The notes: generated by a model from the sequence alone, not told the origin. DNA of 64,000 nucleotides from Aquila chrysaetos chrysaetos (GCF_900496995.4 NC_044011.1:46549541-46613540), one strand, 5' to 3'. Positions 1-33,402 are shown, numbered from the stretch's first letter. Numbers and translations: made by a program.

Positions 1-572
1 TTTGTTTTTTCATAATTCAGACGCTGTCTTTATTTCTGTGGCGCTTTACAAGAAGCAGAAGACTGACTGCAACATTTTTGGCAAAGGGCTGTTTGGAGTA
101 ATTACTGCTTTGGGCAAAGAGCTCAAGAGCAGCCCTTCTTCCGTCAGGCTCCTAATTGTAGACCTCGAGTTTCTTACCTGGCTTGTGAGGAAGAGGAGGC
201 GCGGAGCTGTAAAGTGTTAAATTAACATTGGATTTAGCAAAGATGTTTTCGCACCTCTCTGGGCTGGCTCTGCTGGCTTTTCTCTTCCGAAAATGAGCGG
301 CGCAGCGTGGTGTTGGGAGGGATGTTCTGCTGCGTTAGAAACACAGGCTCTGCTGTTCTTGAAACCCCGAGCTCGTTAATACAAGATACTGTGGAATTAA
401 CAGGACAGGTCCTTTCTCTGGCCCTGCATTCGAGGATGGTTGCCTGACGGGAAGCCAGTGAGGACAGGGAAGGCTGTTGAAAATCGCGGCCGTGTGATTT
501 GGCTTGTAATTACCCCGCTCAGACCGATGCTGTTAATGCCTGCCCACGGTCCTGTGTTTTCTCTCTCCGCAG
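1..572. other. Upstream flank or 5' intron of EI24
   Basis: No coding exon is recognised and there is no CpG island. The pyrimidine-rich acceptor at 553-572 implies this is the end of an intron following an unseen non-coding EI24 first exon. Confidence 0.5.
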
Positions 573-6705
<6,133 letters not shown>

Positions 6706-7300
6706 GCCGTCACCGAACCCCGAGAGGGGACAAAGTGGGGGGGGGACACCCCGCCTGGAAGCATCCCCGGACCCCCCGGGGGGGGCCTTGATGTTGATTC
6801 TTGCCCCCCGCTCCTCCCCCCCCCGCCACCACCGTGACAGAAATTTGGGGGGAAAAATCTGGATTTTTAACACCTTTGTGAGTTCGAAAGAGCCGGCTCC
6901 TGCCCTGCGCGTGTTTTACAGCGGACTCTTTTGTACGCTCCCCGCCTCGCCCCGTGCCATCTCCCCCTGCCCCCGAACGATTTGTGACACCCCCCCCTCC
7001 CCGTTTTAACGGGAGCGGGCCCCCCCCCCTTGTCTGCCCAAACTCAGGTCGCGGTGTGGGGGGTGTATTTTTGGGGAGTTCCTGCTGCAGCCAAGCCCCC
7101 GTCCGCCCCACGTGCATGTACCGTTTCTGTAGGGTCGGGGAAGGAACCGGTGACGTTGAAAACCAAAAACCCTTCCAGGGTGGGGTTTGGGATTTTGGGG
7201 GGGGGACGGGGGGGGGGGGGGTACGACGGGCCGGGACGGTTTATCAACTTTAGTATTTTCACACTGAAAACATTAAACGGAGAAATCACGATTTGCAGCC
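6706..7300 (+). other. EI24: EI24 3' UTR
   Basis: G/C-homopolymer-rich sequence runs from the EI24 stop to the poly(A) signal at 7272. No intron is apparent. Confidence 0.75.
7272..7277 (+). terminator. EI24: EI24 poly(A) signal ATTAAA
   Basis: An ATTAAA hexamer lies about 570 bp after the EI24 stop and is followed by TG/T-containing sequence. It is the only good candidate before the STT3A promoter. Confidence 0.7.
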
Positions 7301-7419
7301 CTCCTGCGCCTGCCCCTGTCTCTGAGCTGGGCGGGGGGTCGGTAACCCCCCGGGACCGGGACCCCCCCCCAGCCCCAACCCCATCCCGAACCGTCCGCCG
7401 CTGCCGCCTTCCCCTGGGC

Positions 7420-7728
7420 GGCGCCCACGTGGCGCGCCACCCACGTGGCGGGGACGGCCCGCTTCCGCATCCGTCCCACGTGATCCGCTTCGCCCCGCCC
7501 CTCCGGCTCCCCAAGCCCTGAGGGACACGTCACGGCTCCTTCGCCGCCAACTCCGCCCGCCCCGCCTTCCGCCAATCGGGAGGCGTCGTACGCGGCGCGT
7601 CCCGCCCCGCCCTCGGCTGAGGGCGAGCCGTCGCGGCCAATGAGCGCCGCCTCCTCTGGAGTGGCGTCGGTGAGGACCAATGACCGAGCGGGAGGGGCGA
7701 AGCGGGAGAGGGCGGCTGCGCGGGGCGG
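7420..7728 (+). promoter_or_regulatory. STT3A: STT3A promoter with CACGTG E-boxes and CCAAT boxes
   Basis: A GC- and CpG-rich segment sits between the EI24 poly(A) signal and the first STT3A exon. It holds three perfect CACGTG palindromes (7426-7431, 7442-7447, 7477-7482), an ACGTCA element near 7528, and CCAAT boxes at 7572-7576, 7637-7641 and 7677-7681. There are also GC boxes and no TATA box, typical of a housekeeping promoter. The E-boxes suggest USF/MYC-type bHLH control; this is inferred from motifs only. Confidence 0.75.
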
Positions 7729-7764
7729 ATGGCCGGGGCGGCGGGGGCCGAGCGCGGCGCCCGG
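7690..7764 (+). other. STT3A: STT3A non-coding exon 1 (5' boundary approximate)
   Basis: A strong donor (GTGAGG) at 7765 follows GC-rich sequence downstream of the CCAAT boxes. It would join the acceptor at 9799/9800. An ATG at 7729 opens a short upstream ORF that crosses this junction. The transcription start is not visible and is estimated. Confidence 0.6.
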
Positions 7765-17410
<9,646 letters not shown>

Positions 17411-17725
17411 AGGAGCTGCCGCCGGCCGCGCTGCACACCGCACTGACCCAGCCTTTGCCTGTGAAGCAGAAATATTTGGGGTTTTTTTGGTTGTTTGGGG
17501 TTGGGGTTTTTTTGGGGGGGGGGGGGGGGTTGTTTTATTTTTTGTTTTATACCGTTTGTAAGTGCAGGCAGCAGTGGGACGTCCCTGCCTGTCCCTGCCT
17601 GCAGGGGAGTGATTTTTATATACACACGGAGCAGTCGCCAAATCAGAAATAACGGCTTTAACGGGGGGGGGGAGTTGATTAACAGGGAATCACAAATAAT
17701 AATAATTAAAAAACAACAACAACAA
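17411..17725 (+). other. STT3A: STT3A 3' UTR
   Basis: G/T-homopolymer-rich sequence follows the stop at 17408-17410 and ends near an ATTAAA at 17705. Confidence 0.7.
17705..17710 (+). terminator. STT3A: STT3A poly(A) signal ATTAAA
   Basis: The hexamer is followed by A-rich and then GT-rich sequence (17740-17820), the usual arrangement of signal and downstream element. It lies only about 360 bp before the CHEK1 start codon. Confidence 0.65.
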
Positions 17726-17919
17726 AAAGCGATTTTGGTGGGGTTTGGTGGTTCTTTTTCCCCCAGTTCTGCTGGGTTTTGGGTTGGTTTGTTGTTTTGT
17801 TGTTTGGGTTTTTTTCTTTATCCCCTGCCAGAGCCCGGGATGGGGCGGGGGGGGGGGGGGGGGGCGCATTTTAGGGGCGGTTTTGCTGCTTTTAATCAAC
17901 TGGGGTAAAAATCTAGCCT

Positions 17920-18071
17920 GGGGGTGGGGACGGGGCGGGGAGGGAGGGACCCAGGCGTCCGGGGGCGGGGCCGGGACGCAGGCGCCCTGCGCGCGCAGGG
18001 GCGGGGCGGGGCGGGGCGCGGTGGCGCCGGCGGGAAAGGGTGGCGTGGCGGGAGCGGGGCCGGGCCCAGGG
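17920..18071 (+). promoter_or_regulatory. CHEK1: CHEK1 promoter with GC boxes and E2F site
   Basis: A CpG-rich block has repeated GGGGCGGGG Sp1-type boxes (18000-18018) and an exact E2F-type GGCGGGAAA at 18029-18037, 35 bp before the ATG. No TATA box is seen. CHEK1 is a known E2F-regulated S-phase gene, so the motif fits. The transcription start is not visible. Confidence 0.8.
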
Positions 18072-24461
<6,390 letters not shown>

Positions 24462-24615
24462 GCCCCCTGCACCCCACCTGCCTCCTCTTCCTCCTCTTCC
24501 TCTTCCTCCTCTTCCTCCTGGCGGGGCTCCCACGGCAGCACCCAAAGGCCGTGAAGGCGACCAGCCGTGCACTTCAGATTTTAAAGGTTCAATAAAGCGC
24601 TGGGGGGGGACGAAG
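24462..24615 (+). other. CHEK1: CHEK1 3' UTR
   Basis: A short 3' UTR with a CCTCTT-rich tract ends just past AATAAA at 24591. Confidence 0.85.
24591..24596 (+). terminator. CHEK1: CHEK1 poly(A) signal AATAAA
   Basis: A canonical hexamer lies 130 bp after the stop and is followed by a G-rich downstream region. Confidence 0.88.
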
Positions 24616-26510
24616 CGATGCCGCTTGCTGCAAGGGGGAGGTTGCAACGTGTCCCATCCTGCTGCTGCCAACGGAGGGTGCTGGGCTGGCCCGATGGGTG
24701 CAGCCAGGGTGCTGGGGGCCCTGGGGTGCTCCACAACCCAGCATTTAAAAAATAGCTATTAGGGATCAATTTCCCCCCCTCCCCCAGCTTATTTTCACCC
24801 CAAAAAGGGGTGCTGGCACCATTTTGCCTCATTACCCCAGATAACCCCATTCAGCCCAGCCCCCCAACCTGCAGCAGCGTTTTGCCCCAAACCCTGAGAT
24901 TTGCGGCCAAAAATCCTCCCCGGGGATGCGGGGAGCTGCTGTGCATCGGTGCGATACAACCCATTTTGTTCCATATTTTGGGGGGTGTTTTGAATGCAAT
25001 ACAGCTTATTTTGGGGAGTGGGGGGAGGATCTCAACAAGTGAGGGGCTCTGAAACCTACTGATGTTGTTCACGCTGAAACCTACTGATGGCACAGCATTG
25101 TTCAGCCAGCGTAAATCCCACCTCGGGATCTCTGCCAAGCCATGCAGCCCTAAACCAGCCTGTTACACCCTGGCAAGGTTTAGGGGCTGGCCCTGCCGCC
25201 ACCCCCCCGCCTTCCTGCCCTGTCTTAGGGTAGCGGCTGCCCTCATTTTCCAACCTCTCTAATTGCTTTTCGGGAGGGCTAACGAGCCAAGAGCTGCCAG
25301 GGGTTGTTAGCACTGGAGCGAGAGAGGAGAGATGGGGATTAACCCCTTCCCCCCAAAAAAAAGAGCATCCCCCCCCCCCAAAACCCACCCCAGGGTGCAA
25401 ACCCTGAGACATCTCTGCAATTTCTCCCCAAAGCTGCATCAGCCTTTAATTATTGGCGTAGAAAACGCTCTTTTTACTTGTTTTTCCCTGTTTTGTTTTG
25501 GTTTGGTTTTTTTTAGTTTTTTAATATCCCTTTCCCCAGCTCTTTTTTTTTTTTTTTTCCGGTGGGAACCCCCCTTCGGCGAAGCAATTAGCGGCGATTT
25601 TTTAATTGCATATTTATATTGCAGCCGGGGAGCGAGACCCCGGCAGCAGGCGAGGGGGAAGCAGGAAGACGCCGCCTCCGACCTTGTTTGCTTTTCAACC
25701 AGGATTAAGCACTTTTAATTGTCCCGGAGATCACAGATTGCGGCTGGGCAGGATAATTAGGCTGAATACAGGGTTTTCTGGTTCACTCCCCCCAGGAATT
25801 TATATTTCTAAAGGAAAAAAAAAAAAAAAAAAGCTTTGGGAATGCCTTGGGAATTAAGGTTTTTGGGGGGGGTGCAAGGCTGGACACAACTTGTTGCATG
25901 AGTGGGTCTCACCTTTGCAGGCTGTGAGGGGAAAGCCTCCTCTTTAGCAACAAATTCTTTTTTCACCTATTACCTGCTGTAAATAGGTTATTGGGGTGGG
26001 GGGTCACAGGGCACGTTTCCCCCCGGGATGCTTCAGCAGAGGCTGTGCACCGCTCGCGCTCCGCCTTGGTCTCTCACGTTAACCAGGCTTGATTATCACA
26101 CAGGAATTATTTTCAACCCCAATTTTTAGGGTTTGGTTGTTGGGGGTTTTGTTTTGTGGGTTTTTTTTTTTTTTCTCTGGAGGGGGAATTCTTTTCCTCT
26201 TTTGGGGTTTGAGGGGGGAAATTCTAGGGGGATAAAAGGTTTATTTTAAAATCTCTCTGGGTAAAAAAGGGGGCTGCAAGGAGCCGGGTCCCTGAAAGCG
26301 CCCATTGTACGGCCCCGCTGGGGACAAGGCGCTCTCAGAGAGGCACCGGAGCGTGGAAAATGCCTTAAACCAACATTATCGCTGGCGCGGGCGGGCGAGC
26401 CGGGTGGGGGACAGCTTCTCCCCCCCGCCCCCCCCAGACTCATCACAAATTCATGGTGCTCCGGCGGGCGCGGGTTATTTTGCCGTCCCTCGGCCTCCTC
26501 GCAGCATCCT
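24616..26510. other. Intergenic, mostly unique sequence
   Basis: No exon is recognised. Poly-T and poly-A tracts occur at about 25541 and 25817. A TAAT/ATTA-rich island at 25585-25790 looks regulatory. A 16-bp direct duplication (CTGAAACCTACTGATG) recurs 25 bp apart, near 25049 and 25074. Confidence 0.6.
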
Positions 26511-26514
26511 GGGC

Positions 26515-27260
26515 GCGGGATGCGGAGTTAGGGATGCGACGATGGGGGATTTGGGATGTAGATGGAGGATGTGGGATGGAGGACTTGGGATGCGGATATG
26601 GGACAGGATTTAGGATTCGGGATTCAGGATGCAGATGCAGGATGGAGGATGCACATGTGGGACAGGATTTAGGATTCGGGATTTGGGATTTAGGATGTAC
26701 ACGCAGGATTCAGGATGCAGATGGGGGACATAGGATTTTGGATATAGATGCAGGATGTGGGATGGAGCGTTTAGGGTGCAGATGCAGGGGACAGGAGAGG
26801 GGCTGCAGAAGCAGGATTTAGGCTGCAGATGCATTTAGGACGCAGGATGCAGGATTCTGGATGAAGATACAGGATTTAGGAAGAAAACACAGGATTTAGG
26901 AAGCGGATGCGGGATTTAGGATGTAGACACAGGGTGTGGGAGGAAGGACTTAGGCTGCTGACACGGTCCCAGATGAAAAATACGGGACACGGACGCAGAA
27001 CAGAGGGTAGGGGATGCAGAAGTGGGATTTGGGATGCGGAAGCAGGAGGGAGGATTTAGGATGCAGGATGGAGGATTCAGGATGCGGACGTGGGATAGAG
27101 GATTTAGGATGTAGATGCAGTGTCCCAGACAGTGGACACGGATGCAGGACACGGGCGAGGAGCTGCAGAAGCAGGATTTTGGGCGTAGGACACAGCACGA
27201 GATGAAAGAACAGAGGCAGGATTTAGGATGCAGAAGCGGGATTTAGGGTGCAGGTATGGG
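26515..27260 (+). repeat. Intergenic minisatellite, GGATTTAGGATGCAGATG type
   Basis: Many degenerate copies of GGATTTAGGATGCAG, GGATTCGGGATT and GATGCAGGAT run in tandem with an 8-18 bp quasi-period. They are purine-rich on the + strand. Confidence 0.9.
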
Positions 27261-27880
27261 GTGGAGGTGCAGGACAAGGGATGGTCCAGCCCCGGAGCAT
27301 CACGGCGCAGGCCTGGCCGTGCACAGGGATCTTGCAACACCCCAAGAGATGGGGAGTGTGTGCAACAAGCCGGGAAATGCAGATTTCCAAGGAAAAATTA
27401 CAGCTTTTGAATCCCGTACAAGGATTTCGCTGCTCGTCCCCCATCTGGGAGGCAGAGCCCGGCCGCGTGGCCACATCTGCCCGCCAGATGTGCTGGGGCA
27501 GCGATTCAGGGAGGGGAACGGAGCCCCCGCGGGTGGGGAAACCTCCCCGCTCCCCCCTGCGCAGGCTGGTTTGGGAACTCCGCTCTCCCGTATCACACCT
27601 GCTCCGGAGAAACACCCGGATGGGACCGGGAAGGAGCTGGAAGGGGCCAATCCGGCCTCGCAAATTAATTTGATTGCAATTAAGCTTTTGTCCTGTGGTT
27701 GGGGGGGATGATGGGGATGAGGCGCGGCCAGGATGCGTCTATAGGGTTCACAGCCCAGTATGTTCCAGCAAGGACCCTGGGCTGAGCTTATATAGGGTCC
27801 CTGGGTGGGGTGGGGGTCCCCGGTGAGGCTGGTTGGACCGTCGGGGCTTGTTAGTGCTCTCGGGGTCCCGGCAGCGGGAT
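27261..27880. other. Intergenic unique island between two arrays
   Basis: Non-repetitive sequence includes an ATTA-dense stretch (27658-27690) with AATTAATTTGATTGCAATTA. No coding exon is recognised. Confidence 0.5.
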
Positions 27881-27884
27881 GGGG

Positions 27885-28340
27885 GCAGCAGGAGGTGGGA
27901 TGGAGATGCAGGACGCAGATGCAGGGCTCGGGGTGCAGGTGCAGGAGGTGGGATGGTGCAGGATGGGGAGGCAGGACGTGGGTGCAGGTGGAGGACACAG
28001 AGTGCAGGACATGGGATGCAGCTGCAGGGCTCCGGGTGCAGCTGCAGGATTTGGGATGCAGGGTGCGGGATGCAGCTGCAGGGTGCAGGTCCTGGCTGCA
28101 AGAAGTGTGATGCATGGTGCAGGATATGGGATGAAGGGTGCAGCTGCAGGATTTGGGCTGCAGGATGCAGATCCAGGGGACAGGCATGGGATACGGGTGC
28201 AGGATGCAGATGGAGGATGCAAAAGCAGGGTGCAGCTCCACGATGCAAGAAGTGGGGCGCAGGGGTGCAAGACACGGATGCAGGCTGCGGGGTGCAGGGT
28301 ACAGCTGTGGAATGCAGACGCAGCTCCAGGATGGCGATGC
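27885..28340 (+). repeat. Intergenic minisatellite, GGATGCAGCTGCAGGGTGC type
   Basis: Tandem degenerate copies of GGGATGCAGCTGCAGG, GGTGCAGGT and GATTTGGGATGC. It is related in wording to the 26515-27260 array but richer in PstI-like CTGCAG. Confidence 0.9.
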
Positions 28341-30640
28341 ACCACTTTGAGTAGAGAAAAATGGCAGGAACGTTTCCCCATCTGGTTTTTAGGGGCAAAT
28401 CTGGAATTTTCCCGCTAACATCAGCCTTTTGGGGACTGGCAATCCAACAAGTTGGCTTCTTGCAGAAGCGTTTCTATTTTCTGAACCGGCCCCCATCAGC
28501 TTGGTGTCTCCAGGACAGCAAATATTAATTTAAGAAAAAAAACCTAAAGCTGGAGCAATTCCATCTGAAAACACCCAAATCCAGCATTTCCCTTTCTAAA
28601 ACGGCATCTCCCTCCTTTCTCCTCAGCGTTTCACACTGTGGAGGTGCTGGAGGGGCTGGATTTTTGACTCGGGAGATGTTTTAGCTCTCGCAAAACGATC
28701 GCAGCAGCCTCGGGAAGGCCGCCACGTTCATAAAAGCAAAAATGCAGAGGAGTCTATTAAGGAAACTCCTGCAAAAACCCCTTCCAGAAAACATCGCAGG
28801 CAATGTTAGCTTTTTCTTTGGGCTTTTTCCCCTCTTATTTCACTGGGGACATGAGTTTTGCAGGTCGTTGAGTGCCAGGAGGACGGTGCAAGGTGGGGTT
28901 TTGCCCCTGGATCCTCCTGCCAGTGGCAGGGAGGGGTTTTACAGGGGAAAATCTGGAATTTGCAGGTTAAAAACAGAATTTGCAGGTTAAAACCTGCACA
29001 TGTCCCCCAAAATTGGGGAATTGGCACCACGGATGCAGCCCAGTGGTGATGCCAGGGCCACAGGTGAGAGGACCCATTGGTGCCTCTCACCCAGCAGGCA
29101 GGAGAGGGAGAAAAATGTTTTAAAAAGGTAAAAAAAAGCTCCAAACTAGGCAGGCTGAGGTCATTTTTTTGGCGAGGAAGTCGGCTCCTTCGAAATGCCT
29201 CCGGGTCGGGTTTAATATCAGCAGAAACATTCTTGGGCAGGGTGGGGAGAAAGCACTGCTCTCACCGTCGAGAGCAGACCCTGAAAAACCCACAACGCCC
29301 TAAAAAAACCCAAAACACCCTAAAAATACCCAAAGCACCCCCACCACCCCCCCAAAAAAAAAAACCCAAACCCCTTTGCTGCTTTGCAATCCCCAGGCAT
29401 GGAGCAAGCTCAGCATCGGGGCAGGGAAGAGTGAAATGGGCCCATGAAGGGGAAAAAGTACCCCCCGGGAACGGGGAACTGAACCTTTAAGTGGCTTTTG
29501 AGGATCAATTTGGCTCCTGTCAGGATTTTGGGGGATGCAGAGAGGAGGAAAGCGAGGGCTTCTGGCAGGGAAAATGCAATTTTTCCCACTGTCCTGGAGA
29601 GTTTTATCTCTTTGCTTATTCCCTCCTTGATTTAGCATCATCTTGCTGGGCTCAGCACCCACCAACACCCCTCCTTGGGCAAAGGGACCTGGGTGCAAGG
29701 ACCATACCCCGCTGGAAAACATATCAAAAAGGAGGGGAAAAATTAAATTGATTGCATCTGCCGTGCTTTGCTTGGAGGGCTGAGCAGCTCGGGGGCCTTT
29801 CGGTGCCTTGCCGCGAGCCCTCGGCTGCCCTACGAAGCTGTTCTGGCTTTTCCAGTGATTTAGCACATTAGGAGGGTTATGGTTTGGCCGTGTTTATTTT
29901 GCTAAACCTCACAAACCCATAATAGAGCTTTGGCGGGGGGGGGGGGGGGGAGAGGAGGCGGAGAGATGCACTGAAAGGTTATTAAAAAAAAAAAGGGGGG
30001 GGGGAAAAAAACCCAAACCCAGCAGCTGAAGAGGGAAAATGAGTTTGGGATTGCAGCAGGACTCTGTCTGTGCAGAGCAGCGGCGGGTGGCGAGGATGCT
30101 GCACCTTGCTATGGGTGCGCTCCCCACCAAAATAAAGGTGGGGAAAAAATTGCACAGGAGGATCAGAGCGGAAAAAAAGCACCTGGAGGGATTCTGATGC
30201 CCACTGTGAGGGAGGAGCGAGGCAATGCTCCAGCTGGGGAAGGGGATTTTTCCTTCTGATGGCACCAGGAGAAATCCCAGGTCGGCCGGACCACCTCCCG
30301 CCAGTTATCACCCCCCTCCCACGGCCCCCCAGCACCTTGCTGCTTAATTCTAGGGGTTTTTTTTCTCCCTGATCCCCTCGGTTTGGTCCTATCTGCACCC
30401 TAGAGTTGCAGTCCTTCCTATGCAAGAGTCCTGCTCGTGACCCTCCAGAGCGCTCCCTAAAAAATTTCCCTAGCCCAGCACCCATAGGTGCCCCAACTTG
30501 GCCTTTTATAGGGGCAGGGCTGCTGGGAGGGTGGTACCCGTCCCTCTCGGGTGCAGGGTTTGGGGTGGACTCTGCGCCGTGGGATTGCTCCATCTCTGGA
30601 AAGACCAGCAGCGATGTCTCCTCCTGGCAATAGGCGTTAG
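28341..30640. other. Intergenic, no gene recognised
   Basis: Unique sequence with A-, C- and G-runs (29340-29360, 29936-30005) and a short duplicated GAATTTGCAGGTTAAAA at about 28957-29000. No exon with conserved protein similarity is seen on either strand. Confidence 0.55.
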
Positions 30641-30644
30641 GAGG

Positions 30645-31010
30645 TGTTGCAGAGTGCAGGGATGCTTGCGAGATGCGAGGATGTTTGCAGGATGCATGGA
30701 TGCTCGCAGCGCACAGGGATGTTTGCAACGCGTGAGGATGCTCGCAGCACGCTGGGATGCTTGCAGGGTGCAGCGATGCCTAGAACGCACAGGGAAGTTT
30801 GCAACGTGCAGGGACGTTTGCAGCACGCAAGGCTGTTCGCAGCAGCGTCCGGGGATGCTTGCAAGGCACAGGAACGTTTGCAGCATGCGGGGATATTTGC
30901 AGCGCATGGAGGTATATGTGGCGCACGGGGATGCTTGCAGCGCGTGAGGATGTTTGCAGCCTGCAGGGATGCTCACACCACGCAGGGATGCACGAAGCCG
31001 CTTTGCAGGA
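30645..31010 (+). repeat. Roughly 19-bp minisatellite
   Basis: Degenerate copies of GATGCTTGCAGCGCGTGAG, GGATGTTTGCAACGC and GGGACGTTTGCAGCACGC, with a 19-bp step visible at about 30930-30975. Confidence 0.88.
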
Positions 31011-31910
31011 GCCAGGGACACCCGCAGCAGCTTTTCGGGCTTTCCGTGACTCAGTTTCCCCTTCCCTGAGAGCAAGCACAGGACGAGGGCCCGTCGGTTT
31101 GCTCGGGGCTCGGCCTCGCAGGACACCGCGGCGCTGGGAAACCTGGCCGTGCTGCGGCAGCTTGGCTGGCGGCTTTGCATTCAGCACTTGGAGGGCGGCC
31201 AGGGGGAGCGCTGGGGGCCCGCTGCTCGCCAGATGTGATAAGGAAAGGTTCGGCCGAGGCTGGAAAAGGAAAGAAAAAGAGGACCAAAAAAAAAAAAAAA
31301 AAAAAGCAAAAGCAAAGCAAATTCCTTGGCAAATCAAAGCGAAATGCTTGCGGAGCGAGCACGCGGCCTTGCATCCAGCCATCCGTCTTGATAAGGGGCT
31401 CCCGGGAGGAGGAGGTGGTGGCGAGACGATGCCGGGGAACCGCTGGTAATTGCGCTTCATTGCAAGAAACCCATCAGATTTCCCACCGCTGGGTGACAAG
31501 GGGACGGGGAGCCGGCGTGCCTCAGTTTCCCCACCCTGTGCATGCACCGAGATGGGGGAAAGGGGTTAAAACCGTGTGGGTAAAACGCCTTGGAGGGGTT
31601 AATCCGGGCGATTTTCTGCCGGGTTTTATCCAAAACATATGTTTTTGCCACTATTCGAGTTATCTGGGATATTTCCTGCGTGTTTGCTCCTATGGCAACC
31701 GGCCCAGCATGAAAGACCTATTTACTGGGCCCGGGGATAAGGAACAGCCATATGGTGTCAATTTTGAAGGCGTTCCATCCCCTCCGCCTGTCTCCGGTTC
31801 TCCCTCCACCACGGTCTTGGCCACTTGAGGGGCGTCCACCCCGAGCCGGGTCCAGCCAGGGTCAGGGATGGACGCTGTCCGCAAGGTGACATGGTGGGTT
31901 GGTTTTGGGG
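31011..31910. other. Intergenic unique island
   Basis: No gene is recognised. An A-run lies near 31289-31307. The 31630-31800 segment is AT-rich with several transcription-factor-like motifs. Confidence 0.5.
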
Positions 31911-31914
31911 AGCT

Positions 31915-32606
31915 CAGAGAAGGTGGAGATGGGCTGCAGCAGCAGTCTGAGGTCCTTCAAGAGGATAGGGATGGAGAGGAGGTATCTGCAGCAGCAGTCT
32001 GAGGTCCTTCAGGGAGAGAAGGATGGAGACAAAATACCTTCAACATTGATCTGGGATCCATCAGGAAGAGAGGGATGGAGACAAGGTACCTGCAGCACTG
32101 GTCTGAGGCCCTTCAGGGAGATAAGGATGGAGACAAGGAACCTATGACATTGGTTTGAGGTCTAGCCAAGACACCAGGCTGGAGACGGGGTTGGGGACAA
32201 GCTAAACACAGCCTAGGTCTGAGGTCCAACCAGGAGATAAGGCTGGAAGCAGGGCTGGAGACAAGCTACCTGCAACATAGGTTCAGGGTCCATCCAGGAG
32301 ATGGGGCTAGAGACAGGGCTGGAGATGAGCTACCTGCAACGTTGATCCGAGGTCCATACAGGTGATGGGGCTGGAACCAGGAGGGAGAAGCTACCGATGT
32401 CAGTCTGAGGTCCACCCGGGAGATAAGGCTTGGAATAGGACTGGAGATGAGCTATGTGCAACACCAGTCAGAAGTTCATCCAGACTATGGGGCTGGAGAC
32501 ATGACCAGGGAGAAGCTATCTACAACATCATCCGGAGGTCCATCCCGGAGACAAGGCTGGGGACAAGCTACCTGCACCACGGGCCCAAGGTCCATCCAGA
32601 AGACAG
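31915..32606 (+). repeat. Diverged upstream portion of the 52-bp array
   Basis: Copies of the GAGGTCC(A/T)TCCAGGAGA...GGCTGGAGACAAGCTACCTGCAAC theme have variable spacing and several substitutions. They grade into the regular array at 32607 and are older or less homogenised copies. Confidence 0.85.
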
Positions 32607-33402
32607 GGTTGGAGACAACCTACCCGCAATGTCATCCTGAGGTCCATCCAGAAGACACGGTTGGAGACAACCTACCTGCGATGTCATCCTGAGGTCCACC
32701 CAGAAGACAGGGTTGGAGACAACCTACCCGCAATGTCATCCTGAGGTCCATCCAGAAGACACGGTTGGAGACAACCTACCTGCGATGTCATCCTGAGGTC
32801 CACCCAGAAGACAGGGTTGGAGACAACCTACCCGCGATGTCATCCTGAGGTCCATCCAGAAGACACGGTTGGAGACAACCTACCTGCGATGTCATCCTGA
32901 GGTCCACCCAGAAGACAGGGTTGGAGACAACCTACCCGCAATGTCATCCTGAGGTCCATCCAGAAGACACGGTTGGAGACAACCTACCTGCGATGTCATC
33001 CTGAGGTCCACCCAGAAGACAGGGTTGGAGACAACCTACTTGCGATGTCATCCTGAGGTCCATCCAGAAGACAGGGTTGGAGACAACCTACCTGCGATGT
33101 CATCCTGAGGTCCACCCAGAAGACAGGGTTGGAGACAACCTACTTGCGATGTCATCCTGAGGTCCATCCAGAAGACAGGGTTGGAGACAACCTACCTGCG
33201 ATGTCATCCTGAGGTCCACCCAGAAGACAGGGTTGGAGACAACCTACTTGCGATGTCATCCTGAGGTCCATCCAGAAGACAGGGTTGGAGACAACCTACC
33301 TGCGATGTCATCCTGAGGTCCACCCAGAAGACAGGGTTGGAGACAACCTACTTGCGATGTCATCCTGAGGTCCATCCAGAAGACACGGTTGGAGACAACC
33401 TA
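32607..33402 (+). repeat. Exact 52-bp tandem array with 104-bp dimer structure
   Basis: GGTTGGAGACAACCTAC recurs every 52 bp from 32607 to 33387, giving fifteen full units and a truncated sixteenth. Alternate units differ consistently: one type ends CACCCAGAAGACAG, the other CATCCAGAAGACAC or CATCCAGAAGACAG, with linked changes at ACCTGCGATG versus ACCCGCAATG or ACTTGCGATG. That makes a 104-bp higher-order repeat. There are no spacers, so it is not CRISPR-like. Confidence 0.96.

Noticed and set aside
32607-33402. CRISPR-like regular array
   Set aside because: The 52-bp units are contiguous with no unique spacers, and the genome is vertebrate; it is a minisatellite.
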